A stretch of DNA of 15,155 nucleotides from Desulfobacterales bacterium (GTDB lineage Bacteria > Desulfobacterota > DSM-4660 > Desulfatiglandales > B25-G16): the NCBI GenBank assembly GCA_013375335.1, contig JABXJZ010000010.1, positions 1 to 15,155 of the forward strand, in the 5' to 3' direction. Position 1 is the first letter of the stretch. Every line of letters begins with the position of its first letter. The position numbers and the translations under genes were made by a program. This document shows, in pieces, positions 6,307 to 13,059 of this stretch. Below the pieces are notes generated by a model. It saw nothing but the letters and a program-made list of their open reading frames with translations. It was not told where the DNA came from and did not search any database.

Positions 6307-7800
6307 CTATGAAGTAGGGTTAGTCTTGGCCTTTGCTTGAGCAATTAACTCATCTTCCTTTTTTACGTCCTCCAGCGTCTTTGGCTTGACGTGATCAGGC
6401 ACCTCTTCTAGGCCATATTTCCACTTCAAAAACTGCTCACCTGTGGTTGGATAAAGCGCATAGGTAAGCAGGTCTTCCTCGGTTCTCGCCAGATCCCCAA
6501 TCTTTTTTCGATCCTCCTCAAGCTCCGGTTCGATAAAATCTGCAGCCCTCCCGGCAATGGGCGTCTCGCCTCTCTTATACCCTTTCAGTACCTTTTTCTG
6601 AACCTCGGGTTCAACTGGCGTGGGTGTTTTACCATAGAGTCCATATACCAAGTCTTTCACCTGGTTTGTGATCATCTTATATTTCCCCAGTAGTACATTC
6701 AATACTGCCTGAACCCCCACAATCTGGGATGTCGGTGTAACCAGAGGAGGAGTCCCCAACTCCCTTCTTGTGATAGGGACCTCAGCATAGACCTCAGAGA
6801 GCCGATGGAGGGCATTGGCCTCTTTGAGCTGGCTTACCAGATTGGAGATCATTCCGCCGGGTATCTGGTGGGCCAGAACTCCAGTATCTATAACGGCCAT
6901 CTTATTGGTGGCAAGAAAATCCCTGTATTTCGGTGCAATGGTCTCAAGGTACTCATCAAGCGCAAGAAGCTTGTTTAAATCGAAGCCAATATCCCTTTGG
7001 CTGCCTTGAAGGGTAACAAGCAGCGGCTCAAGAGCTGGCATAGCCGTTCTCATGGCAAAGGGGGCAAGGCACGTATCAACGATATCCACACCTGCCTCAA
7101 CGGCCTTCAGATAGGTCATTGACGCCATTCCACTAGTGTAGTGAGTATGTAAGTGAATGGGCACCTTGATCTCTTTCTTGAGTTCCGTAATGAGCTCGTA
7201 GACATCATAAGGGGCTGTAATACCAGCCATATCCTTGATACAGACAGTATCAGCCCCCATCCCTTCCAGCTGTTTGCATTTGGATAGGTAATATTCTAGG
7301 TTAAACACATCACCCCCTAAATGCCTTTCGGTGAGGGAATAGCAGATGGCCCCCTCAAAGTGTCTCCCGTTGGCCTTGATCCTCTCTACCGCGGTCTGGA
7401 AATTCCTGAAATCATTCAGGGCATCAAAGACCCTGAAGACATCAATCCCTATCTCGCAGGCCTTATCCACGAAGGCCCTGACCACATCATCTGCGTAGTT
7501 TCTGTATCCGACAAGGTTCTGCCCCCTCAGCAACATAGAACATGGCGTCTTCTTGAGGTATTTTTTAAGTGTCCTTGGTCTTTCCCATGGGTCTTCTGCC
7601 AAAAACCTGTGCATGGTATCAAAGGTTGCCCCTCCCCAGACCTCCATGGCCCAGAAGCCTATCTCATCCATTTTCTGAGCAATGGGAATCATATCCTCGG
7701 TCCTCATTCTCGTAGCCAACACCGACTGATGGCCATCCCTGAAGGTCATGTCCTGGATCTTAAGGGGGTTTTTGGGCCCTTCTTTCGTAACATTATTCAT
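6307..7800 (-). CDS. pycB: Pyruvate carboxylase subunit B / oxaloacetate decarboxylase alpha-type carboxyltransferase
   Basis: Transfers CO2 between carboxybiotin and pyruvate/oxaloacetate. The HMGL-like TIM barrel begins K-I-Q-D-M-T-F-R-D-G-H-Q-S with metal-ligand Asp22; Lys189 in C-I-K-D-M-A-G is the carbamylated metal-binding lysine, and H218/H220 in H-L-H-T-H-Y-T-S-G are metal ligands. The conserved PYC/OADA C-terminal domain follows (P-P-L-V-T-P-T-S-Q-I-V-G ... L-L-T-Y-A-L-Y-P). No biotinyl M-K-M motif and no ATP-grasp biotin carboxylase is present: the protein ends at about 497 aa after the PYC/OADA domain, like transcarboxylase 5S or two-subunit carboxylases with a separate carrier. 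I start at the ATG at 7800 because AGAAGGAGA lies 6-7 nt before it; an upstream in-frame ATG at 7839 lacks this. Pyruvate carboxylase, Na-pump decarboxylase and transcarboxylase roles cannot be separated from this window. Confidence 0.88.
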   Translation of the reverse strand: MNNVTKEGPKNPLKIQDMTFRDGHQSVLATRMRTEDMIPIAQKMDEIGFWAMEVWGGATFDTMHRFLAEDPWERPRTLKKYLKKTPCSMLLRGQNLVGYRNYADDVVRAFVDKACEIGIDVFRVFDALNDFRNFQTAVERIKANGRHFEGAICYSLTERHLGGDVFNLEYYLSKCKQLEGMGADTVCIKDMAGITAPYDVYELITELKKEIKVPIHLHTHYTSGMASMTYLKAVEAGVDIVDTCLAPFAMRTAMPALEPLLVTLQGSQRDIGFDLNKLLALDEYLETIAPKYRDFLATNKMAVIDTGVLAHQIPGGMISNLVSQLKEANALHRLSEVYAEVPITRRELGTPPLVTPTSQIVGVQAVLNVLLGKYKMITNQVKDLVYGLYGKTPTPVEPEVQKKVLKGYKRGETPIAGRAADFIEPELEEDRKKIGDLARTEEDLLTYALYPTTGEQFLKWKYGLEEVPDHVKPKTLEDVKKEDELIAQAKAKTNPTS

Positions 7801-7858
7801 TTCTGATCTCCTTCTTATAGTGCTCATATTGATGCTCAAAGAATTTCGGACTAAGTGA

Positions 7859-7886
7859 ATTATAATTATTATACCAGACTAGTCAA
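7859..7886 (-). promoter_or_regulatory. Strong sigma-70 promoter for pycB
   Basis: On the minus strand TTGACT (7881-7886) is followed after 16 nt by a perfect TATAAT (7859-7864). A second TATAAT copy at 7868-7873 lies within the spacer. The start site would fall near 7852, about 50 nt before the pycB ATG at 7800. Both boxes are close to consensus, so this is a well-supported promoter. Confidence 0.7.
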
Positions 7887-7970
7887 CAGGATCACAAAAG
7901 CCTTTTCTTCACCTTTGAGATTTGCTTCTCGTGGTCAATGAAGGTATTATTGGCTGTTCTTGATAAAAAC

Positions 7971-7986
7971 TGGCTCTATTGGTGCT
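7971..7986 (+). promoter_or_regulatory. Candidate sigma-54 (-24/-12) promoter for the substrate-binding protein gene
   Basis: The plus-strand sequence TGGCTCTATTGGTGCT has GG and GC exactly 10 nt apart, the invariant spacing of RpoN promoters, and agrees with the consensus TGGCAC-N5-TTGC at T-G-G-C-x-C and T-G-C-T. Transcription would start about 50 nt before the ATG at 8046. No enhancer-binding site was recognised. Such a match can arise by chance, so it remains a candidate. Confidence 0.4.
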
Positions 7987-8045
7987 AGAAATTGTCAATG
8001 CGGGTTTTATCGAGAAGTCATAACCTAAACTGGAGGAGGAAGAGA

Positions 8046-9317
8046 ATGGCAAGGGGAAAGAAGCTTTTGTGGTTTGTGCTGATCATAAGTCTCGTCTGGT
8101 CAGCCTCTCTCATCTGTGCCGAAGGGGCTGAGAAGGGGAATTCGAAGGTAAAGATGGGCGGCCTAGTCCCCTTAACCGGTGCCTTATCGGAGTTCGGCAA
8201 GGGCTTTAGAAACGCTGGTGACCTGGCAGCGAAGCAGCTCAAGGAGGCGGGTTTCCCCATCGTGCTGAAGTTTGGCGACACGGAGACCTCCGCAATCCCT
8301 GGCGTGGAAGCAGCCCGGACACTGGTTGAGGTGGAGAGGGTTCAGATCCTGATAGGTGCAGCGGCCAGCGGGGTTACCCTTCCTATTGCGGAATCGGTGG
8401 CCATTCCTGCTCAGATACCCCAGATCTCCAATGCCTCCACCTCTCCATTGCTCAGTGTGCTCCCAGCAGACCAAGGGAAGGATTTCCTCTTCCGGACATG
8501 CCCTTCAGATGCCCATCAGGGGGTAATCCTGGGCAAATTGGCTGCAGATGAGGGCTACAAAAAGGCCTCGGTATTCTACATCAACAATGCCTATGGCCAG
8601 GGGCTGATGGAGAGATTCAAGGAAGCCTTTGAGTACAGAGGCGGCGAGGTCGTAGCATCTGTCCCCCACGATGAGAAGCCCGCGCCCACTTATGTGTCCG
8701 AACTCAGGCGGGTCATGAAGGCCCAGCCCGATGTGATGTTGGCCTTGGGCTACCCAGGCCAAGCCACTGTGTACCTGAAGGAGTTCTTCGAGGCGCGTTA
8801 CAATAGGTCTGCAGACCTTTTATTCTGTGATGGCACGAAATCCGTCGAGATTCCCAGGGCACTCGGGGCAGAGTATCTGAGTGGATTCCTTGGCACCACG
8901 CCGGGCTCTGTGGGCGGAGACTCTTTAGACAGGTTCCAAACGGCCTACAAGGCGGAATACGGTGAACTACCGCCCTTGCCCTTCATGTCAAACTTTTACG
9001 ATGCTGTTATCGTGGCCGGCCTGGCTGCAGCAGCCTGTGATGCAAAGGGCATGGCCATCACCCGGATCAACGTCCGGGACATGCTGCGAGTGGTGGCTAA
9101 CCCACCAGGTGAGACAGTCATTGCTGGTGTAGAGGGCATCAAGAAGGCCCTGGAACTCATCAAGGCCGGGAAGGACGTGAACTATGAAGGTACAGCCGGC
9201 TCGGTGGACTTTGATAAGAATGGTGACGTAGTAACCCCGATCGAGATCTGGAAGTATGTTGAGAAGCACCCTTATATCGAGACTGTGCGAATGGAGACGG
9301 AGATTCCCGAAAGGTGA
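8046..9317 (+). CDS. ABC transporter periplasmic substrate-binding protein, branched-chain amino acid (Liv) type
   Basis: Captures the ligand in the periplasm and delivers it to the LivHM/LivGF importer. The protein starts M-A-R-G-K-K followed by a hydrophobic core of 17 or so residues: a signal peptide, cleaved probably near residue 25. The mature part is a type I periplasmic-binding fold (K-M-G-G-L-V-P-L-T-G-A-L-S-E-F-G; I-G-A-A-A-S-G-V-T; I-S-N-A-S-T-S-P). I choose the ATG at 8046 because GGAGGAGGAAGAG directly precedes it and the signal peptide then starts at once; the in-frame ATG at 7992 lacks a site. It is the only plus-strand gene here and is convergent to livM, with 8 nt between the two stops. 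The ligand is not identifiable: this family also binds amides, urea and aromatic acids. Confidence 0.9.
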   Translation: MARGKKLLWFVLIISLVWSASLICAEGAEKGNSKVKMGGLVPLTGALSEFGKGFRNAGDLAAKQLKEAGFPIVLKFGDTETSAIPGVEAARTLVEVERVQILIGAAASGVTLPIAESVAIPAQIPQISNASTSPLLSVLPADQGKDFLFRTCPSDAHQGVILGKLAADEGYKKASVFYINNAYGQGLMERFKEAFEYRGGEVVASVPHDEKPAPTYVSELRRVMKAQPDVMLALGYPGQATVYLKEFFEARYNRSADLLFCDGTKSVEIPRALGAEYLSGFLGTTPGSVGGDSLDRFQTAYKAEYGELPPLPFMSNFYDAVIVAGLAAAACDAKGMAITRINVRDMLRVVANPPGETVIAGVEGIKKALELIKAGKDVNYEGTAGSVDFDKNGDVVTPIEIWKYVEKHPYIETVRMETEIPER

Positions 9318-9325
9318 TCTCTATC

Positions 9326-10297
9326 CTAAAACCTGGACACCTGCCTCTCCTCACCGATGATGCCCTTGGGTCTCCTCAGCAAGATGATCACCAGCAGTAG
9401 ACCGATGAGGACATAACGGATAAAGGGGGCGCGGGTCTCAAAGCCACGCGGTACTATCTTCAAAATGACGAATGTGCTCCACGACCAGAGGGCCCAGACA
9501 ATAAAGGACCCCAGGATGGCCCCCTTGTTGTTGCCAGTTCCTCCCAAGGTGAGCATGGCCCAAATGATAAAGGTGCCGAAAAGGGGCTCGAAGACGCTGG
9601 GCTGGATGGCGGCCGAAAAGTGGGCGTAGAGGGCTCCCCCTATTCCCATGATCATCGCCCCCAAGATCAGGGCTTGAAGCCTGAAAAGGAAGACGTTCTT
9701 TCCATCGGCGCTGGCCATCACCTCGTCCTCCCTTACCGCCCGTAGGACCCTCCCCCAGGGAGAACGAATCCCCCTCTCTAAAGCGACATAGATGACCGCC
9801 AGGAAGGCGAGGACGATTACCAGATACACATAGTTGTAGTAGCCGGGCGGGAAAAGATCGTGGAGGGGTTGAGGCAGACCAATCAACCCCTGGGGACCAT
9901 TGGCCAGCCAGGATTCATTGTTAAAGAAGATGCGGATGCTCTCGGCGATGCCAATAGTCGAAATGGCAAGATAACCCTCACTCAACCTGAGGGTAAGCAG
10001 CCCAATTAAGGCAGCTATCAGACCGGAAACCATAGCCGCTGCAACCACCCCAACCAAAAAGGGCAGGTTTAAGCCGAACGCCTGTTTCACGTAATTGGTG
10101 AGTACACCGGTAGGCATGGGGGAGGTAACCAGGGCGGAAGTGTAGGCACCGACGGCGAAGAAGCCGGCGATGCCAAAGTTCAAAAGCCCTGTGTAGCCCC
10201 AATGGACGTTAAGTCCCATACTAAAGATAGCATAGATTGAGGCCATGATGGCGAATGAGACCAAAAAATTGAGAATGCCCCCGATTTCCATGCCCAT
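9326..10297 (-). CDS. livM: Branched-chain amino acid-type ABC transporter permease LivM
   Basis: Inner-membrane permease that pairs with LivH to form the channel. The 323 aa sequence has about 8-10 hydrophobic segments and LivM landmarks: W-G-Y-T-G-L-L-N-F-G near the N-terminus, L-R-L-S-E-G-Y-L-A-I-S-T-I-G-I-A-E, and the cytoplasmic EAA-like loop G-R-V-L-R-A-V-R-E-D-E that contacts the ATPases. The C-terminus L-R-R-P-K-G-I-I-G-E is the usual family ending. The ATG at 10297 overlaps the livH stop by one base, so translation is coupled. It is the last gene of the livGFHM unit and ends 8 nt from the stop of the opposing substrate-binding protein gene, with no terminator visible between them. 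Confidence 0.93.
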   Translation of the reverse strand: MGMEIGGILNFLVSFAIMASIYAIFSMGLNVHWGYTGLLNFGIAGFFAVGAYTSALVTSPMPTGVLTNYVKQAFGLNLPFLVGVVAAAMVSGLIAALIGLLTLRLSEGYLAISTIGIAESIRIFFNNESWLANGPQGLIGLPQPLHDLFPPGYYNYVYLVIVLAFLAVIYVALERGIRSPWGRVLRAVREDEVMASADGKNVFLFRLQALILGAMIMGIGGALYAHFSAAIQPSVFEPLFGTFIIWAMLTLGGTGNNKGAILGSFIVWALWSWSTFVILKIVPRGFETRAPFIRYVLIGLLLVIILLRRPKGIIGEERQVSRF

Positions 10298-11205
10298 TAC
10301 ATCTGCCTCCTTCCAAAAATTCCCTTGGGTCTGAAAAGCAGGACGAGGATCATGATAATAAAGGCCACTGCAGGCTTATAGGTGGGGAGCAACCAAGCCG
10401 TGGAGACCTGCTGAGCGATGCCCAGCACCAGCCCCCCCGCGAGTGCGCCGGTAATGCTCCCTTTACCCCCCAGAATGATCGCGGCAAAGAGGGGGAGAAG
10501 AAAGATCCACCCCATCTCCGGGCGAAGCTGTGTCTCGATTCCGTAAAGGATTCCAGCTATTGCAATCAGCGCCGCCGCGATCCCCCAGGCCCACACGATC
10601 ATCCGTTCGGTGTTGATACCCGCAACGCGAGCCAGACCGCGGTTATCGGCTAATGCCCGTAAGGCCTTCCCCATCTTCGCCTTTGACAGGAAGAGATAGA
10701 CTGTAGCCACCGCCGCCCAAGCGACAACTACGATGAATATTTCATCTAACCTGAGCTTGATCTCCAGGGGGAGGAAAAGCATTGGACGCAAACCTTTGGT
10801 ATAGAACCGGAAGTCAGCTCCCCAGATGATGTAAATCAGACCGCGCAAGCCCCATGCCACGCCTATGGAGGCGATGAAACTAGTGATGAAATGAGCCCCT
10901 GATTGCCTCAACGGTTTGTAAACCCACCGGTCGATAAGGACAGCCAAGCCGATGGACAGAAGGATCGCCGGGATAAAGGCCAGTGCCAGTCCCCAATTGA
11001 AGGAAAAAGGCCCTACCTTCGCCTGGAGGAATCCTATCCAGGAGAACAAGGATACAAACGGCAAGGCGATGTAAGCCCCCACGGTTATCTGGTCACCATG
11101 AGCACAGTTAAATAGATCGGTAATACCCCAGATCAAGGTGAGCCCGACACTGCCCAGGGCGATAATGCTACCTAGGACGATCCCGTAAACGACTAGCTCA
11201 GCCAT
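10297..11205 (-). CDS. livH: Branched-chain amino acid-type ABC transporter permease LivH
   Basis: The second permease of the importer. The 302 aa protein opens with the family pattern V-Y-G-I-V-L-G-S-I-I-A-L-G-S-V-G-L-T-L-I and G-I-T-D-L-F-N-C-A-H-G-D, has about 8 hydrophobic segments, and carries the loop G-K-A-L-R-A-L-A-D-N-R that couples to the ATPase. A-I-I-L-G-G-K-G-S-I-T-G-A-L-A-G-G follows near the C-terminus, and it ends L-L-F-R-P-K-G-I-F-G. It starts one nucleotide after the livF stop and overlaps livM by one base. Gene order livG-livF-livH-livM differs from the E. coli livHMGF order but is common in other bacteria (family knowledge). Ligand unknown. Confidence 0.93.
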   Translation of the reverse strand: MAELVVYGIVLGSIIALGSVGLTLIWGITDLFNCAHGDQITVGAYIALPFVSLFSWIGFLQAKVGPFSFNWGLALAFIPAILLSIGLAVLIDRWVYKPLRQSGAHFITSFIASIGVAWGLRGLIYIIWGADFRFYTKGLRPMLFLPLEIKLRLDEIFIVVVAWAAVATVYLFLSKAKMGKALRALADNRGLARVAGINTERMIVWAWGIAAALIAIAGILYGIETQLRPEMGWIFLLPLFAAIILGGKGSITGALAGGLVLGIAQQVSTAWLLPTYKPAVAFIIMILVLLFRPKGIFGRRQM

Positions 11206-11206
11206 T

Positions 11207-11908
11207 CTATCTCCCTAGATACAGTCTTCCTATTTCCGCGTCTTCCAATAACTCCTGGGCGCCACCCTCTGCCTTCTTCTCCCCTCCTTCAAGGATATAG
11301 GCTTTATCGGGAATCTGCAGGGCCTGAGCGTTTTGTTCCACCAGAAACACAGTCACCCCTTGTTCCTTCAACTTCACGATTCTTTCAAAGATGGCGTCCA
11401 CGAGACGGGGCGCAAGGCCCGTGGATGGCTCGTCCAGAAGGAGCAGCTCGGGATTCAACATCAGGGCCCTGCCGATAGCAAGCATCTGCCTCATGCCTCC
11501 GCTGAGCTCTCCCGCTCGACTTTTCCTGCGGTCAGTCAGGTCAGGGAATAGCTCGTAGACCTCCTCCAAGCGAGGCTGCCAGTCATCCTCCCGGATGAAG
11601 GCCCCCATCTCCAGGTTCTCCTGGACTGTTAAGGAGGGAAAGATGTTTTCTTCTTGAGGAACGTAGCCCATCCCTATCCGTGCTATCCTCTCAGCAGCAA
11701 TACCGCTAATGTCCTCTCCTTTGAAATAGATCTTACCCTTCCAAGGGCTCAGAATCCCGAAGACGGTCCTCAGCAGGGTGGTTTTACCTGACCCATTGGG
11801 GCCTAACAAAGAGACGATCTGCCCCTCCTCCACACCGAGGGAAACCCCGTGCAGAACCTCCATGCTTCCATATCCTGAGACCACATCCTCCACTCGTAAG
11901 ATGCTCAT
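11207..11908 (-). CDS. livF: Branched-chain amino acid-type ABC transporter ATPase LivF
   Basis: Cytoplasmic ATPase subunit that works as a heterodimer with LivG. Walker A G-P-N-G-S-G-K-T is at 36-43, the signature L-S-G-G-M at 135-139, Walker B L-L-L-L-D-E-P at 155-161, and V-E-Q-N at 190-193 takes the place of the switch histidine, as is typical of LivF. G-Y-V-P-Q-E-E-N-I-F-P-S is the Q-loop region. The 233 aa length matches LivF, which lacks the extra insertion of LivG. The start codon overlaps the livG stop in an ATGA arrangement, which indicates coupled translation. Complete, with no odd features. Confidence 0.94.
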   Translation of the reverse strand: MSILRVEDVVSGYGSMEVLHGVSLGVEEGQIVSLLGPNGSGKTTLLRTVFGILSPWKGKIYFKGEDISGIAAERIARIGMGYVPQEENIFPSLTVQENLEMGAFIREDDWQPRLEEVYELFPDLTDRRKSRAGELSGGMRQMLAIGRALMLNPELLLLDEPSTGLAPRLVDAIFERIVKLKEQGVTVFLVEQNAQALQIPDKAYILEGGEKKAEGGAQELLEDAEIGRLYLGR

Positions 11909-12690
11909 GACCCTGCACCTCCAAGATACACCTCTAGTACCCGCGGGTCGCTTCTAACCTCCTCAGGGGAGCCCTCGGCCAGTTTCTTTCCCCTGTCCAT
12001 CACAACAATTGGGTCGCACACATCCATCACCAATTCCATCTCGTGTCCGATGAGTAAGACAGTTATCCCTTCTTCGCTCACCAGTCTTCGGATACGATCG
12101 GCCAGTGTCAGTCTCTCGGAAGGGTTAACGCCCGCACCAGGCTCGTCGAAGAGGATCAACTCAGGCCCGGCCATCATGGTACGGGCCAGTTCTAAGAGTC
12201 TTTTCTGTCCCCCAGAGAGGCTGCCGGCGTATTCATCTCTTAGATGAAAAAGCCCCGTCGAGCGAAGGCTCTCCAGGGCCCTTTCCCGAATTTCACCCTC
12301 CTGATCCTTCACCCGCCCAGGGAAGAACCAGGTCCTCCATAGCCTTTCCCCTTCTTGGTTTGGAGGAACAAGCATCAGGTTCTCCAAAACAGTCATGAGT
12401 TTGAGTTCCCTACTTATCTGAAATGTGCGGCAGAGCCCCTTATGGAAAGTCTGGTGAAGGGAGAGATCGTCAATCCTCTCGTCTTTGAAGCGGATCTCCC
12501 CTGAATCCAGCTTATACAGACCGGAAACGACGTTGAACAGGGTGGTCTTTCCGGCGCCATTAGGCCCGATAAGGCCGGTGATGCTGTGTGGAGCTACATC
12601 GAGGGAAAAACCATCCACGGCTTTGATGCCGCCAAAGTACTTGTAGACACCCCTTAGAGAAAGAATGGGGGAATCGCTCGGAGAGTTCAA
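11905..12690 (-). CDS. livG: Branched-chain amino acid-type ABC transporter ATPase LivG
   Basis: First gene of the livGFHM unit and the larger ATPase of the importer. Walker A G-P-N-G-A-G-K-T is at 42-49, L-S-G-G-Q at 159-163, Walker B L-I-L-F-D-E-P at 179-185 followed by the LivG-type G-A-G-V-N-P, and the switch His is 217 in I-G-H-E-M. The insertion at about 110-135 (P-N-Q-E-G-E-R-L-W-R-T-W) is the segment that distinguishes LivG from LivF. The start is a TTG at 12690, chosen because GAGGAG lies 8 nt upstream and no ATG or GTG before the conserved N-terminus has a site. A near-consensus promoter lies about 40 nt further up. Confidence 0.94.
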   Translation of the reverse strand: MNSPSDSPILSLRGVYKYFGGIKAVDGFSLDVAPHSITGLIGPNGAGKTTLFNVVSGLYKLDSGEIRFKDERIDDLSLHQTFHKGLCRTFQISRELKLMTVLENLMLVPPNQEGERLWRTWFFPGRVKDQEGEIRERALESLRSTGLFHLRDEYAGSLSGGQKRLLELARTMMAGPELILFDEPGAGVNPSERLTLADRIRRLVSEEGITVLLIGHEMELVMDVCDPIVVMDRGKKLAEGSPEEVRSDPRVLEVYLGGAGS

Positions 12691-12707
12691 GGGGTTATCT
12701 CCTCAAA

Positions 12708-12718
12708 GGCCATTGGCC
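12708..12718. repeat. Palindrome in the livG 5' UTR, possible operator
   Basis: GGCCA-T-TGGCC is a perfect 5-bp dyad with a 1-nt centre. It lies between the predicted transcription start (about 12730) and the livG ribosome binding site. A 1-nt centre cannot form an RNA hairpin loop of full stem length, so if it is functional a DNA-binding repressor is more likely. Chance occurrence is possible. Confidence 0.3.
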
Positions 12719-12736
12719 GACTGGAAAAACAGGCGG

Positions 12737-12765
12737 ATTATATAAACAGGCAGGGAGAAGGTCAA
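12737..12765 (-). promoter_or_regulatory. Near-consensus sigma-70 promoter for livGFHM
   Basis: On the minus strand TTGACC (12760-12765) is followed by exactly 17 nt and a perfect TATAAT (12737-12742). The start site would be about 12730, which gives a 5' UTR of about 40 nt to the TTG start of livG. This is the best promoter match in the window. Confidence 0.8.
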
Positions 12766-12787
12766 TAGAATAAACGAATGCCTTATT

Positions 12788-12839
12788 GTTCTATTTGATG
12801 GAACTTCTTATGGTCTTTTGGAGATGAAAAAAATAGAAC
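12788..12839. repeat. Perfect 9-bp inverted repeat upstream of the livG promoter
   Basis: GTTCTATTT (12788-12796) is the exact reverse complement of AAATAGAAC (12831-12839), with 34 nt between. It begins 23 nt upstream of the -35 box. The spacing would suit two half-sites bound by a regulator with looping, or the ends of a small decayed element. No U tract follows on either strand, so it is not an intrinsic terminator. Confidence 0.4.
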
Positions 12840-12873
12840 TCATGACCCATCGTGACCGGGAGGCCTCGCGTAC

Positions 12874-12900
12874 ATAACATCAGTTACCCCTGAACGTTAT
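12874..12900. repeat. Imperfect hairpin in the intergenic region
   Basis: ATAAC and GTTAT form outer arms, and TCAG/CTGA an inner stem around the loop TTACCC, with one mismatch and one bulge. No associated gene or U tract was seen and the function is unknown. Confidence 0.3.
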
Positions 12901-13059
12901 ATTGACAAAATCTTGGTATCGCCTCCCCCAAATAGATGGCCTATTAGTTAGAGGGATAAGGGCTGTTAAGGCGCTCATAAAGAATAGCTGTCTTAAACGA
13001 ATTGAATATCCTCTCTCCTCCTTACGTTCAAAAGCATGTAGAAAGCTGCACCTGTTAAT

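Larger units (their letters stand above)
12691..13059. other. Intergenic region upstream of livG, no gene
   Basis: These 369 nt separate the end of the cysteine desulfurase gene from livG. I found no convincing coding sequence: short open frames (for example 32 codons on the minus strand in the middle) lack a ribosome binding site and family resemblance. The region holds the livG promoter, a palindrome in the 5' UTR, a perfect 9-bp inverted repeat and an imperfect hairpin, each listed separately. No intrinsic terminator for the desulfurase gene is visible. Confidence 0.6.

Noticed and set aside
7321..7806. 161-codon plus-strand frame opposite pycB
   Set aside because: Antisense to conserved carboxyltransferase motifs, with no recognisable domain or ribosome binding site; a consequence of codon bias in pycB.
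7801..7839. Upstream ATG (7839) as start of pycB
   Set aside because: The strong AGAAGGAGA site serves the ATG at 7800, and the extra 13 residues are basic and unlike the family N-terminus.
1826..12862. Shared TGACCCAT-containing segments near 1830 and 12842
   Set aside because: Only about 10 nt are shared, the flanks do not align, and there are no terminal repeats or target duplications, so a dispersed repeat or mobile element is not supported.
12901..12935. Perfect TTGACA on the plus strand in the liv-nifS intergenic region
   Set aside because: No -10-like hexamer follows at 16-18 nt and no plus-strand gene lies downstream.
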